DNA of 64,000 bases from an uncultured Bacilli bacterium (GTDB lineage Bacteria; Bacillota_I; Bacilli_A; RF39; UBA660): contig CAKPIT010000001.1 in assembly GCA_934162445.1 (NCBI GenBank), forward strand, positions 124,001-188,000. Direction: 5' to 3'. Below the pieces are notes generated by a model. That model saw only the letters and a list, made by a program, of their open reading frames with translations, was not told the origin of the DNA and did not search any database. Positions 8,828-18,693 of the stretch are shown in pieces (positions within the stretch are counted from its first letter, which is position 1; every line of letters starts with the position of its first letter). Position numbers and translations under genes: made by a program.

Positions 8828-10618
8828 CTACATATCTAAAAAGTCTTTAACACTTTTCTTACTAAGCCTATCATTTTCCTTTTTCCATTCCTTATATAAC
8901 TTCATCACTTCATCTTTATTAGCTAAGCAGTTTTCAATCTGTTTAGCAATAGCTATTGGATTTTCTTCATTCTTAACAATGATATAATCTTCAAGTTTAT
9001 TATTCATGAAATAATGATGATTATTTCCAGACACACAAGGAACAGAAACTTCAAAACTTTCAATTGGTAACATCGGAGCACATTCTGAAAAAGTTACATA
9101 TAAATTAAGGGTATTATTACTCATTCTCTTTAACAACTCTTCCCGTGGAATTGGCCGGTCTAATCCTTCTAATTTTAACCCAATATTCTTAGCAAACCTC
9201 TTAGCCTCTAAATTAAGAGGAACCATATCGACAACTGCATTATCAAGAAGTGATATAGCCGCTAATTGCGCAAACATATTCTTACGCCAATCATCACTTT
9301 TAGCAGCATAAATACCAATTCTAGTCTCTTTAGGAGCCTTTCCCTTAATATTTTCTTTTAACTTTACATTATTTCTAATAAAAGCACACTTATAACCTTC
9401 ATGTCTATAAAAATTCATAATACTTTCCTTACAAGTGGCCATTACATCAATAACCCCTTCTTTATGTAACTCAATTATTTCAATATTACGAGCCCACCCA
9501 TAAGGTTCTGATACTTGTGAATGACTACCATGCCAGAAAGTTTTAATTTTAATATTTTCATTATTATCTTTTAAATAAAGGGCTAAATCTTTCCATCCCA
9601 CACACATCGCACTAAAAACAACCTGTTTAACTTGTGAATTCAAAATAGCTTTTCCTACTTTTTTAATATCTTTTTTTCTAAATAATTCCCCACATCTTAC
9701 CCTACTATCAAAAAGTTCAATAGTAGCATTAGTAACTCCAAGCCACTCCGGATTATGCATTACTAAATAATCTTTATCGATTTTTTTAATATCACTAAGA
9801 CAGTTTTCCAAATTACTTAAATATTCCTTCGTAATTTTCCGTTTATATCTTCTATATAAAGTAATAGGAAATAAACAAATCTTTAAGATTTTTTTAATAA
9901 ATCTTTTCATAAACCGGTAAACACTAAGTAATACCTTCGTTGGCCCTCTGCCAATTTTTCTGATAAGTTTCATTTCCAACTGTTCATTTTTAGGTACCCA
10001 TGTCGCATCAAAATAGTGAACCATACAAGTCTTATTAGTAAATAAATTATTTTTAAAATCATAAGAAAGAGGATAAAAATATTCACGTGGATAAACATAA
10101 ATATCATCATGTAATACTTGAATATCATCACAAGTAGGATCAAAATCAAACTCATTAAGAATCTTTGTAATAATTCTTGGAATACTTACATTATACATAT
10201 TATCAACATCAAAATGATCCATTCCTTGATAAAAATCTAACATTCTCTTAGCTAAATAACTCTTTGGTTTTTTAGCTCCCCAAACCGCAGCATTAACCAT
10301 CATTGAATCTTCAATTCCTAAAAAAGTCCCTTCATCAAGTAAAAAACTAATATCCTTAGTAATCATCATATCCGTATCAAAATAAATACCACCCATTTCA
10401 TAAATGGCCTTAGTCCTAGCATAATCCGCTACAAACGCCCACTTTTTCTGTTCATAAGCTTCCTTAATAAATGGACATTCTTCTAAATTAACATTCTTTT
10501 CATTCCATTCAATAATCTCATAATCAGGAAGATATTTTTGCCAACTCTTAATACATTTTTTCGCAAGTTTAGGAAGAGCCTTCCCACCAAACCAACAATA
10601 ATGAATATATTTTTTCAT
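8828..10618 (-). CDS. Two-domain glycosyltransferase: GT32 (DXD) domain plus GT-B-like domain
   Basis: A 596-residue fusion. Residues 1-215 are a GT32-type sugar transferase: IHYCWFGG at the start, then FVADYARTKAIYEMGGIYFD and the DXD at 81-83. A basic linker at about 225-265 may touch the membrane. Residues about 270-596 form a second domain related to the next gene's product, with WHGSHSQV, IGIYAAKSDDW and ECAPMLPIESFEVSVPC. Two transferase domains in one chain could add two sugars in succession. It lies 8 bases from the ABC ATPase gene and belongs to the same transcript. Confidence 0.75.
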   Translation of the reverse strand: MKKYIHYCWFGGKALPKLAKKCIKSWQKYLPDYEIIEWNEKNVNLEECPFIKEAYEQKKWAFVADYARTKAIYEMGGIYFDTDMMITKDISFLLDEGTFLGIEDSMMVNAAVWGAKKPKSYLAKRMLDFYQGMDHFDVDNMYNVSIPRIITKILNEFDFDPTCDDIQVLHDDIYVYPREYFYPLSYDFKNNLFTNKTCMVHYFDATWVPKNEQLEMKLIRKIGRGPTKVLLSVYRFMKRFIKKILKICLFPITLYRRYKRKITKEYLSNLENCLSDIKKIDKDYLVMHNPEWLGVTNATIELFDSRVRCGELFRKKDIKKVGKAILNSQVKQVVFSAMCVGWKDLALYLKDNNENIKIKTFWHGSHSQVSEPYGWARNIEIIELHKEGVIDVMATCKESIMNFYRHEGYKCAFIRNNVKLKENIKGKAPKETRIGIYAAKSDDWRKNMFAQLAAISLLDNAVVDMVPLNLEAKRFAKNIGLKLEGLDRPIPREELLKRMSNNTLNLYVTFSECAPMLPIESFEVSVPCVSGNNHHYFMNNKLEDYIIVKNEENPIAIAKQIENCLANKDEVMKLYKEWKKENDRLSKKSVKDFLDM

Positions 10619-10626
10619 AAAACCTC

Positions 10627-11370
10627 CTACTTCATTTGTTCATTATAATATTCTTTACAAATTTCTTCAGTATCTCCTATTTTTACTATTTTACCATGTT
10701 CAATCCATACCACTCTATCACATAATTCTTTAATTGATTGAAGGGAATGTGAAACATATAAAACCGTTGTTCCCCCTTTAATCATTTCAAGCATTTTTCG
10801 TTTACTTTTCTCTTGGAATTTAATATCTCCTACTGACAATATTTCATCAACAATAAGGATTTCTGGACTAACTATTGTGGCAATTGAAAAGGCAAGCTTT
10901 GCAGTCATTCCTGATGAAAAGTTCTTAACTGGTACATCAAGAAAGTCTTTTAATTCGGAAAACTCTACAATTTCATCAAATTTATCTTCAATAAAACTTT
11001 TAGAATATCCTAAAATAGCCCCATTCAAAAAGATATTCTCTCGAGCCGTTAACTCTTGATCAAATCCAGCCCCCAGTTCAATCATTGGCGAAATAACACC
11101 ATTAACCATTACTTTCCCTTTCGTTGGTTTCATAACCCCACTAACAACTTTTAAAAGGGTACTCTTACCAGCTCCATTACTACCAATAAGACCAAGTACT
11201 TCTCCCTTTTTAACTTCAAAACTAATATCTGATAAAGCCCAAAAAGACTCTTTTTTCTTTTTATCTACGCGTTTAGTCGTACTAAAAAAATCAACAAAAG
11301 CCTGCTTTATCGAAAATTCTTTTTCAATTCCTAAATTAAATTTCATTGATACATTCTCAAGTTTTATCAT
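10627..11370 (-). CDS. tagH: Polysaccharide/teichoic-acid ABC exporter, ATP-binding subunit (TagH/Wzt type)
   Basis: A 247-residue ATPase: Walker A GSNGAGKST, Q-loop region SPMIELGAGFDQELTARENI, signature NFSSGMTAKLAFSIA, Walker B ILIVDEILSVGD and the H-loop LYVSHSL. The ELTARENI and FSSGM forms are characteristic of the TagH/RfbE/Wzt group that exports complete lipid-linked polymers. It lacks the long C-terminal extension of B. subtilis TagH. It follows the permease gene by 11 bases. The exact polymer is unknown, but a CDP-glycerol transferase upstream suggests a teichoic-acid-like chain. Confidence 0.85.
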   Translation of the reverse strand: MIKLENVSMKFNLGIEKEFSIKQAFVDFFSTTKRVDKKKKESFWALSDISFEVKKGEVLGLIGSNGAGKSTLLKVVSGVMKPTKGKVMVNGVISPMIELGAGFDQELTARENIFLNGAILGYSKSFIEDKFDEIVEFSELKDFLDVPVKNFSSGMTAKLAFSIATIVSPEILIVDEILSVGDIKFQEKSKRKMLEMIKGGTTVLYVSHSLQSIKELCDRVVWIEHGKIVKIGDTEEICKEYYNEQMK

Positions 11371-11381
11371 CGATATACCTC

Positions 11382-12194
11382 CTAAACATAATAAATAAAT
11401 TTATCTTGGTTTTTCTTAAAAATAAGAGTTCCAACCGCAAGCGTACCTAGAGAGATTGCTCCAATAAGACACAACGTCCCAAATGATGGACATCTTCCAA
11501 AAAGAACAATTTCCCGGGCCGCTGTTAAAAATTGATACAATGGATTAAGTTTAAAGAGTATTTGTAACTTCATTGGAATAATTTCAATACTATAGAAAAC
11601 AGGGGTTAAATAGTTCCACATCGTTAAAACAATACCATAAATATAAAAAACATCTCTTAAAAATACTGATACACAAGATAAGAATAAACTCATTCCCACT
11701 GTAAAGATAAACATACAAAGAAATATATAGGGTAATATTAAATAAAAAATATTAAAATGACACGTATATCCTCCAAGCCCAAAATAAGATAAGGCAATAA
11801 TTGCTAACCATGGAATTAAAGTTAACACAAAATTAATTCCAACAAACAAACACTTTGCAATCGGAAATATATACTTTGGAATATATACTTTATTAATTAA
11901 TGAGAAATTCATAACAACCGAAGTCATCGCTTGATTAGAAGCCTCACTAAAATAATTCCACATAATAATACCAGTCATTAAATACACAATATAATTAACA
12001 CCTGCTACTTTAAATTTAAACATTTGTGAAAAGACAATCGTCATAACTGTCAACATCAAAATAGGATAAAGTAAACTCCATAATACCCCTAAAACTGAAC
12101 GTTTATATTTAACTTTAAAATCTCTTGAAATAAGTTGCGTCATTAAAAACCAATAATGTTTAAAATTAGCAATTATATTTTCTAAACTCTTCAT
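11382..12194 (-). CDS. tagG: Polysaccharide/teichoic-acid ABC exporter, permease subunit (TagG/Wzm type)
   Basis: A 270-residue ABC-2 permease. The cytoplasmic amphipathic start leads into LISRDFKVKYKRSVLGVLWS, the hallmark of the TagG/RfbA family, followed by six membrane helices. It pairs with the ATPase 11 bases downstream to export polymers. The start is taken at 12194: the ATG follows GGGAAGTG and gives the standard family length. The longer in-frame reading from 12302 would overlap the upstream gene by 71 bases and adds 36 residues unlike this family. Confidence 0.85.
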   Translation of the reverse strand: MKSLENIIANFKHYWFLMTQLISRDFKVKYKRSVLGVLWSLLYPILMLTVMTIVFSQMFKFKVAGVNYIVYLMTGIIMWNYFSEASNQAMTSVVMNFSLINKVYIPKYIFPIAKCLFVGINFVLTLIPWLAIIALSYFGLGGYTCHFNIFYLILPYIFLCMFIFTVGMSLFLSCVSVFLRDVFYIYGIVLTMWNYLTPVFYSIEIIPMKLQILFKLNPLYQFLTAAREIVLFGRCPSFGTLCLIGAISLGTLAVGTLIFKKNQDKFIYYV

Positions 12195-12231
12195 TTTATC
12201 ACTTCCCAAAAAAATTATACCATATAACCAA

Positions 12232-13566
12232 TTACCTTTTAAAGGTATTTCGCTTAATTTGACGAAGTTTTTCAAGGCTTTTCCATGCTCTTGAAGCTTC
12301 AATTTCCTTAAGTCTTATATCAGATTCCGTTAATCTTTTTATCGTATCTTCCTGCTCTTCTACCACATTTTCTAAATCCTTAAGTTGCTTTTTTAACTCT
12401 AGTCTTTTTACACTATGCCGTTTAACATTCTTACTAATTTTATCGCCATCAAAAAGAAAATCACAAATAGCATCACACCCTGAAGATTTTAGCTCTCCAA
12501 ACCATAACCTTCTCTTTTCACTGCGCTCTTTTTCGTAATAACTATGATCAGTAAGTAATTTAGACATTTCACCTAAAAGTTCATCCATCGTTTGAAAAGA
12601 AGGTCCCGGAAACCAAAACTCCTCACTATCAAAATAAAGACCTCTATTTTTCTTATATTCTAAAATATCACAAAAATTAAATAATACTGGTCTATTAAAA
12701 TAAATAAACTCGGTTCCAAGCGAAGAGTAATCTGTTATTAAAAGATCAATTGCATTTAAAAATTCATTAATAGATATTTTATTTTTAATCATCTTTTCTT
12801 CTTCAATTAATTTAATATTAGTATCAACTTCAACCGGACTATTTGCAAGTTCCCCGGGATGTAATTTAATACATAATAAATAATTATTGTCCTTTAAAAA
12901 TTTATTTAACTTTTTATTACTATACCCCTTTTTAATATTAAAAACATTCCCAGAATCAGTATTAATATCACTATGATTAAATCCTTTTCTAAAAGTAGGC
13001 ATATAAGCAATTATCTTTTTATATTTTGATAAATCCATATCAAGAACCTTACTTAAATTATCTTTCCCCTTAGCATTATCAAAATAATCAAGAATCGGCA
13101 TTCCTAAACATTTAATTCGCTCATATTCAACCTTAAACATAGCCCCAAATATTACTGCCCAAAATTCACTTGGTACCATAAAATAATCAACTACATCACT
13201 AATATTATCATAGCCAATAATATCTTCCTTACTAGGATTCTTTTGACAAAATCCACTTGGCTTTGGCCCAATTCCATGCCATAATTCAATATAAATAGCA
13301 TTCTTAGCCTTAACTTTATCCCCATCTAAATTACCTTGAGTAGTAAAAAAGACATCAGTAGTCTTAATATAATCATTAAACTCATCACTACCAATCAACA
13401 CCGCCTTAACGCCTTCTTCTTTTAAAATCGCTACTGACTCCTCATTATAAACAACAAACGTATAATTCATCCTATCTTTATACCTTTTTACCATATATTG
13501 ATATAAAGCCTTCGCATTCCCCGCATAATCTGGAAAACTACAAAAAGTAATATTTAATTTTTTCAT
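12232..13566 (-). CDS. CDP-glycerol glycerophosphotransferase family protein (TagB/TagF type) with C-terminal coiled coil
   Basis: A 444-residue protein. The catalytic GT-B region holds IELWHGIGPKP and LLITDYSSLGTEFIYF, the WHG and TDYSS motifs of TagB/TagF enzymes that transfer glycerol phosphate from CDP-glycerol during wall teichoic acid synthesis. Residues about 385-425 form a coiled coil, ending in a basic segment with SRAWKSLEKLRQ, a tail common in glycan-locus transferases. No CDP-glycerol synthase (TagD) is in the window. It is encoded directly before the TagGH-like exporter, supporting a glycerol-phosphate-containing polymer. Confidence 0.82.
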   Translation of the reverse strand: MKKLNITFCSFPDYAGNAKALYQYMVKRYKDRMNYTFVVYNEESVAILKEEGVKAVLIGSDEFNDYIKTTDVFFTTQGNLDGDKVKAKNAIYIELWHGIGPKPSGFCQKNPSKEDIIGYDNISDVVDYFMVPSEFWAVIFGAMFKVEYERIKCLGMPILDYFDNAKGKDNLSKVLDMDLSKYKKIIAYMPTFRKGFNHSDINTDSGNVFNIKKGYSNKKLNKFLKDNNYLLCIKLHPGELANSPVEVDTNIKLIEEEKMIKNKISINEFLNAIDLLITDYSSLGTEFIYFNRPVLFNFCDILEYKKNRGLYFDSEEFWFPGPSFQTMDELLGEMSKLLTDHSYYEKERSEKRRLWFGELKSSGCDAICDFLFDGDKISKNVKRHSVKRLELKKQLKDLENVVEEQEDTIKRLTESDIRLKEIEASRAWKSLEKLRQIKRNTFKR

Positions 13567-13590
13567 AATTTTATTCCTATCCTAACCTTA

Positions 13591-14532
13591 TTATTTTTTA
13601 TAAACATCACAATACATTTTAGTTAATATTTTATTCTTTTCAATTAACCCTTTAATAAAAGATCTTTTTTTAAAATAACTATTATGGCGATAATCTTTAA
13701 CATTATCATTTAAATAACAAAATACTTCATCAATAAATAAATGTCGTTCTTTTTTGTTTTTATTTACTCGCTGTTGAATTGTATAATTAACTAATATTTT
13801 AATCGTTAATGTATCAATTACCTCATCATATTCTTTATCACTTTTAAAAATATTTCTAATAATATCCACAATTTTAATAATATCAAACATTCGCTTATCC
13901 CGAAGAGTTGTCTCACTATTGCCATGAATAACATAATAGTTAAGTGCCATATCAAGTTTCCCTATTTTTTTTGCTTTAAATAAACATTCTAATACAAAGG
14001 GAGCATCTTCATATTTTAAATCTGTTACAAATAAAATCTTATTCTTCTTTAAAAATTCCGTTCGGTAAATCTTATTCCACGGTGCTAAATTAATATCAAG
14101 AAGAAGTTGTTTATTATCTTTTAAAGAAGTATCAGGAAAACTAGGAAGCTTCTCTTCTTTTATTATCCCATCAATATCTTTATAAAAGTTAGAGACAACC
14201 ACATCCAGTTTAGACTTATTAATCCTTTCATAAAAAGCTTGACAGGCTTTTTTATCTAAATAATCATCACTATCTAAAAACATGATATATTTACCTCTTG
14301 CAAGATTAATACCTAAATTTCTTGTCGCACCAATTCCTTTATTTTCTTGTTTAATATATTTAATTCGTTTATCTTTATAACTTTTAATGATCACATCACT
14401 ATTATCACTACTACCATCATTAATTAAAATAAACTCCAAATTATCCATACTCTGCCCTATTAATGAATCAAGACATTTCTTCAAGTATTTACTAGCATTA
14501 TAAATAGGTACAATTATACTAATATCAACCAT
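13591..14532 (-). CDS. Glycosyltransferase family 2
   Basis: A 313-residue GT2 enzyme with ISIIVPIYNASKYLKKCLDS at the N-terminus, NDGSSDNS near residue 38 and the metal-binding MFLDSDDYLD near residue 90. A hydrophilic C-terminal region follows, with no membrane helices. It is a close relative of the next gene upstream, sharing a 47-base identical stretch, so the two arose by duplication or have exchanged sequence. It would transfer a sugar to a lipid-linked or polymer acceptor in the cytoplasm. Confidence 0.85.
   Translation of the reverse strand: MVDISIIVPIYNASKYLKKCLDSLIGQSMDNLEFILINDGSSDNSDVIIKSYKDKRIKYIKQENKGIGATRNLGINLARGKYIMFLDSDDYLDKKACQAFYERINKSKLDVVVSNFYKDIDGIIKEEKLPSFPDTSLKDNKQLLLDINLAPWNKIYRTEFLKKNKILFVTDLKYEDAPFVLECLFKAKKIGKLDMALNYYVIHGNSETTLRDKRMFDIIKIVDIIRNIFKSDKEYDEVIDTLTIKILVNYTIQQRVNKNKKERHLFIDEVFCYLNDNVKDYRHNSYFKKRSFIKGLIEKNKILTKMYCDVYKK
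14377..14423. repeat. 47-bp identical stretch shared with 15303-15349 (copy 1)
   Basis: The segment beginning ataacttttaatgatcac is repeated without mismatch at 15303-15349. Both encode the NDGSSDNSDVIIKSY region of adjacent GT2 genes. This is more than protein conservation needs and suggests recent duplication or gene conversion. Confidence 0.85.
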
Positions 14533-14534
14533 TG

Positions 14535-15458
14535 TTATCTCCTTTTCTTATAATATAATCTTGGACTAACTATAAGTAATATTTTTTTAAGTTTACGTCC
14601 CATCGTATTAGTAAGTAAATTATCAAATACCCCATCTTGATGTAATTTCTTTAAATATATTTTATAGTCTTTATTATTTAACTCTAAAATCTTAATAATT
14701 AAACTATTACTAATAAAACTTTTAAATACTGAACTATCACCATTCACTTTCGCTATTTCTTTAATTAAATAATGATAATGTTCATAAAAATCATTCACTT
14801 TTTTTACTGTTTTCTTATAATCAGTACTATTCATAATACTATTTTCTCTTTGATAATAATTATAACCAATATAACCGATAGCATTAACCTTTTTAGCCTT
14901 CATAATGACTAAAGGAATTAATCCAAAGTCTTCATGATAAGAATTTTCTTTAAATTTAAACTTTTCTTTTTGAAAATATTTAAGACGAAAAACATAACAA
15001 CAAGCCATTTCTACAAAGTGATAATTAACAATTTTTGCAAAAGCCATCTCTCCTGATAAATTGCTAAAACCTTCTTCATTATAGTCGATAGACTTATCAT
15101 CATAAACTTCTCTTACTTGATATCTAACAATATCCGGCTTATTATCTAATGATGAATTAATATTTTCAAGTAATAAAGGACTCAAATAATCATCACTATC
15201 TAAAAATAATATATATTCACCACACGCTTCCTTAACTCCTTTATTTCTAGCCGCACTAAGACCTTTATTTTCTTGTTTAAAGTACTTAATACGTTTATCA
15301 TCATAACTTTTAATGATCACATCACTATTATCACTACTACCATCATTAACAATAATTACTTCATAATCTTCAAAAGTCTGTTTAAAAATACTATCAAGAC
15401 ATCTCTTTAAATATTTTTCAACATTATAAACAGGAACAATTATACTAAATTTAGTCAT
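14535..15458 (-). CDS. Glycosyltransferase family 2 (tandem paralogue)
   Basis: A 307-residue GT2 enzyme with FSIIVPVYNVEKYLKRCLDS, NDGSSDNSD and LFLDSDDYLSP. The stop is two bases from the next gene's start, and its own start overlaps the end of the ligase-like gene. The N-terminal third is highly similar to the downstream GT2, while the C-terminal halves differ, as expected for enzymes sharing a donor-binding fold but acting on different acceptors. Confidence 0.85.
   Translation of the reverse strand: MTKFSIIVPVYNVEKYLKRCLDSIFKQTFEDYEVIIVNDGSSDNSDVIIKSYDDKRIKYFKQENKGLSAARNKGVKEACGEYILFLDSDDYLSPLLLENINSSLDNKPDIVRYQVREVYDDKSIDYNEEGFSNLSGEMAFAKIVNYHFVEMACCYVFRLKYFQKEKFKFKENSYHEDFGLIPLVIMKAKKVNAIGYIGYNYYQRENSIMNSTDYKKTVKKVNDFYEHYHYLIKEIAKVNGDSSVFKSFISNSLIIKILELNNKDYKIYLKKLHQDGVFDNLLTNTMGRKLKKILLIVSPRLYYKKRR
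15303..15349. repeat. 47-bp identical stretch shared with 14377-14423 (copy 2)
   Basis: Second copy of the segment described at 14377-14423, in the neighbouring GT2 gene. Confidence 0.85.
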
Positions 15459-17748
15459 TATTTAATCCTCCAGCAAATAAATCTTCTAATTTTTTCATTC
15501 TTATCTTTTGAGCTTTTTCTAAATCAAAAGATACCTTTTTCCTATCTTTCAAAATTTTTAAAACTTCCTTCTTCATCGTTTCTTCATCCCGAGCCACAAC
15601 ATAACCATAATTATCACCAATTTTAAGAAAATCATCACTGACTTTCACGGTTGTAATCAACTCTTTACCTAACACAATGGCCTCTAAATAAACGACAGGA
15701 AACCCTTCATAATCAGACGTTAAAATAATATAATCTGCTTTTTTCATATAAGGATAAGGGTTAGATTTGCTACCTAAAAGAAACACTCTTTTTTCTAACT
15801 TCTCTTTCTTAATATAATCATCATAAAGTTTGTAATCTTCTCCATCTCCAACTATCCAAAGAACAGTATCATCAATATTTTTAACTAAATCAATTGCCCG
15901 TTTTAACTTTTTACTATCATCACTTAGTCTTCCCACAAACACAAATAATGTTTTATCTTTAGGTTTTTCTAATTCAATACGAATTTTAGCCATATCTTTA
16001 ATCGCCAAAACATCCACAAAATTATTAAAGACAAGCACCTTATTTTTATTATGAGGATAAAGCTTTAAATAATCAAAACACGCTTCATTAGATACAAAAA
16101 TAATGTGTTTAAACCGATCAAAGTTCCTTGATTCAAAAAACTCTTGACACTCCTTAGTATCATAAATATGCGTATAATTACTATGAACATAAATACTATT
16201 ATTATCTGATGCTAGTAACGCAAGTTTATTACAACTATAACTATAAGTAGCATAACAACAACTAAAATTATACATGTGATAATTATTAAGCAAATAAATA
16301 AAGCGTTTTAATAAATTCTTAATTTTACGAATAAAAACATTTTTATCATTATAAACATGATACTCTAAGACTTTAACATCACTATCAACTGTATCTAAAA
16401 ATATTCCTTCCCTCTTTTCAAGACATACAGTAACATTATACTTATTCTTATCTATTCTTTGCACAAGATTTACTAAAGCCTTCTCAATTCCCCCAAGATC
16501 TAAATTATAACTATAAAAAATCAACTCTTCTTTTCGTTTATTAAACATCATAATCACTAAAGCACAAATAGAAGACACCGCTGGAGCTACTAAAACATGA
16601 CCCGTAAACAAGGCTAAAACCATCATAAATCCTAAACTTAACGATAACATATACTTTGTAAAGGAAAAAGAAATACTATTTTTTAATATATTACATAACA
16701 TCATTATCAATATTGTAAAGAAAATAATAAATCCCACTAAACCATGACTATAATAAATATCAAAATAATCCATCTCTATACTTTTAATCTCTTTATTATT
16801 ATGATAATAACCAATCCCAAACATTTTCTGATAGAAACTACTCTCATTATATATCTTAGCCTTCTTCCTTAAAAAAGTTAACCGTTGACTAAAAATAAAA
16901 TGATCTACTAACTTTTCACTTTTAAAAACATCCGTTACTTCATTAACCTTTAAATAATTAAGATGAACCTTAATATTTTTATAAAAATTAGTCTTTGGAA
17001 TAATAATTAATAATCCCAAAATGAAAACAACAATTCCCCCCAAGAAAGAATAAGTAAGCTTCCTACTTTTACTTTTCACTAAAATATATATAAAAGTAAA
17101 AAATAATGTAATTAGTAAAACAAGTAATGGTGTTTTCGTTCCAAGTTCCAAAATAACTAGCAAATAAATAAAAACTAGACCCACCTTGAACCAAATATTT
17201 TTAATATCTTTTAATCCTAAAAATAACACTGGAATAAGAATCGAAATAATGGCACTAATCTCATTTGCCGAATTATAAAACCCAAGTGACCCTTTCTTTG
17301 TAATAGCATAACTTTTAAATCCCACATTGAAAAGATTAGGAATAATTATTAACAACAAATAAAAGCAAACCATCACAACAAACGCCATTTTACTAATCTT
17401 AACTTCATCTTTAATCGTATATAAAGAAGAAAGTAACAATGGTAAATAAAAACATCTAAATAAGCCCTGTAACTCTCTAAATACATAACCACCATTAACA
17501 ACACTTAGTAAATAAAAAATAAAATAAACCCCTACGATTCCATAAATAACATAATTAATTTTCTTTTTATAAATAACACTACTAACATAAAATACCATTA
17601 GTAAAAAAAGAAATCTAACAACAAGCCCACACGAAATATTAACCTTAAAAAAATGAAGACCAATTCCTGTAATAACATCTAAAATAGGACTTAAAATAAG
17701 AAATAAAGTAATTAATTTATTAAAATTATCTTTTAAATATTTATTCAT
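15451..17748 (-). CDS. O-antigen ligase/polymerase-like membrane domain fused to a GT4 glycosyltransferase
   Basis: A 765-residue protein. Residues about 1-395 are polytopic (about eleven helices), with LILSPILDVITGIGLHF near the start and a hydrophilic outside loop at about 255-320, resembling Wzy polymerases or O-antigen ligases. From about residue 400 a cytoplasmic GT4 domain follows: FYSYNLDLGGIEKALVNLV, then FVGRLSDDSKKL, LLGSKSNPYPYM and TSDYEGFPVVYLEA. These functions are usually separate proteins. The start is the ATG at 17748 with AGGAAAG upstream; it overlaps the end of the GtrB-like gene by 8 bases. Confidence 0.75.
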   Translation of the reverse strand: MNKYLKDNFNKLITLFLILSPILDVITGIGLHFFKVNISCGLVVRFLFLLMVFYVSSVIYKKKINYVIYGIVGVYFIFYLLSVVNGGYVFRELQGLFRCFYLPLLLSSLYTIKDEVKISKMAFVVMVCFYLLLIIIPNLFNVGFKSYAITKKGSLGFYNSANEISAIISILIPVLFLGLKDIKNIWFKVGLVFIYLLVILELGTKTPLLVLLITLFFTFIYILVKSKSRKLTYSFLGGIVVFILGLLIIIPKTNFYKNIKVHLNYLKVNEVTDVFKSEKLVDHFIFSQRLTFLRKKAKIYNESSFYQKMFGIGYYHNNKEIKSIEMDYFDIYYSHGLVGFIIFFTILIMMLCNILKNSISFSFTKYMLSLSLGFMMVLALFTGHVLVAPAVSSICALVIMMFNKRKEELIFYSYNLDLGGIEKALVNLVQRIDKNKYNVTVCLEKREGIFLDTVDSDVKVLEYHVYNDKNVFIRKIKNLLKRFIYLLNNYHMYNFSCCYATYSYSCNKLALLASDNNSIYVHSNYTHIYDTKECQEFFESRNFDRFKHIIFVSNEACFDYLKLYPHNKNKVLVFNNFVDVLAIKDMAKIRIELEKPKDKTLFVFVGRLSDDSKKLKRAIDLVKNIDDTVLWIVGDGEDYKLYDDYIKKEKLEKRVFLLGSKSNPYPYMKKADYIILTSDYEGFPVVYLEAIVLGKELITTVKVSDDFLKIGDNYGYVVARDEETMKKEVLKILKDRKKVSFDLEKAQKIRMKKLEDLFAGGLNND

Positions 17749-18685
17749 CACAACTTTCCTCACTAACTTCTTTAATTATATATAAAGGTCTTCTCTTAAC
17801 TTCCGTATAAGTTTTAGATAAATAAATGGCACTGATACCTATTGAAAACAATTGAATTCCACTTAAGAAAAACATCATACAAAAAGTTGAAGGCCATCTT
17901 GCCGCATACCCAATAACCGCCATCTTTTTAATAAGAATAACAACAAGGGCTATTCCTGATAAAAGACAAAGCAAAAGGCCAAAAATAGTAGCAAGCATTA
18001 AAGGACCAGTTGAAAACCCTATAATCGCATCCATGGCATAGGCAAAAAGTTTAAAGAAATTCCATTTTGTCTCCCCCTTCGCCCGTTTAGGAATCTTATA
18101 AGTTAACCAAATAGTATCAAAGCCCACAAAGTTAAAAAGGCCCTTACTATACCGATTATATTCCTTCATACTTAAAACCGCCTTGACCATTCGTCTAGAC
18201 ATAAGCCGAAAGTCCCGAGCCCCAATTACCATCTCCACTTTCGAAATCTTTGTTAAAATAGCATAATATAACTTTGTAAGTGCTTTCCTAACTACATTAT
18301 AACTATCATAATTATCAGCCTTTAACCCAACACTATCAACATCATGAGCTTTAATAGTCTGATACATCTTAATAAGCATCTTTGGTGGATCTTGTAAATC
18401 AACATCCATAAGCGTAATATAATCCCCCGTCGCTTCACTAAGACCCGCATAAATTGCCGCTTCTTTCCCAAAATTTCGCGAAAAAGAAATAAACCTTACT
18501 CTCTTATCCATTTCATTTAATTTTTTCATAATCTTAAGCGATTTATCATAACTTCCATCATCTACAAAAATGATTTCAAAACAAACCTCATTCATTTTAT
18601 CCATCACTTTAGATATTTCATGGTAAAAAAGTTCAATAACATCCTCTTCATTAAAACAAGGTACTACTACTGAAATCTTATCCAT
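17741..18685 (-). CDS. GtrB-like polyprenyl-phosphate glycosyltransferase (GT2 with two C-terminal helices)
   Basis: A 314-residue protein. The GT2 domain has VVPCFNEEDVIEL, VDDGSYDKS, FSRNFGKEAAIYAGL and TLMDVDLQDPP, the signature of the GtrB/CsbB/YfdH group, followed by two membrane helices near 230-295. These enzymes attach glucose or another sugar to undecaprenyl phosphate. The GtrA-like flippase gene lies 8 bases upstream in the same transcript, the classic pair for decorating surface polymers on the outside. Confidence 0.88.
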   Translation of the reverse strand: MDKISVVVPCFNEEDVIELFYHEISKVMDKMNEVCFEIIFVDDGSYDKSLKIMKKLNEMDKRVRFISFSRNFGKEAAIYAGLSEATGDYITLMDVDLQDPPKMLIKMYQTIKAHDVDSVGLKADNYDSYNVVRKALTKLYYAILTKISKVEMVIGARDFRLMSRRMVKAVLSMKEYNRYSKGLFNFVGFDTIWLTYKIPKRAKGETKWNFFKLFAYAMDAIIGFSTGPLMLATIFGLLLCLLSGIALVVILIKKMAVIGYAARWPSTFCMMFFLSGIQLFSIGISAIYLSKTYTEVKRRPLYIIKEVSEESCDE

Positions 18686-18693
18686 CTTATCAC

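Noticed and set aside
12195..12302. 36-residue N-terminal extension of the TagG permease
   Set aside because: It overlaps the upstream gene, is unlike the family, and a ribosome site marks the start at 12194.
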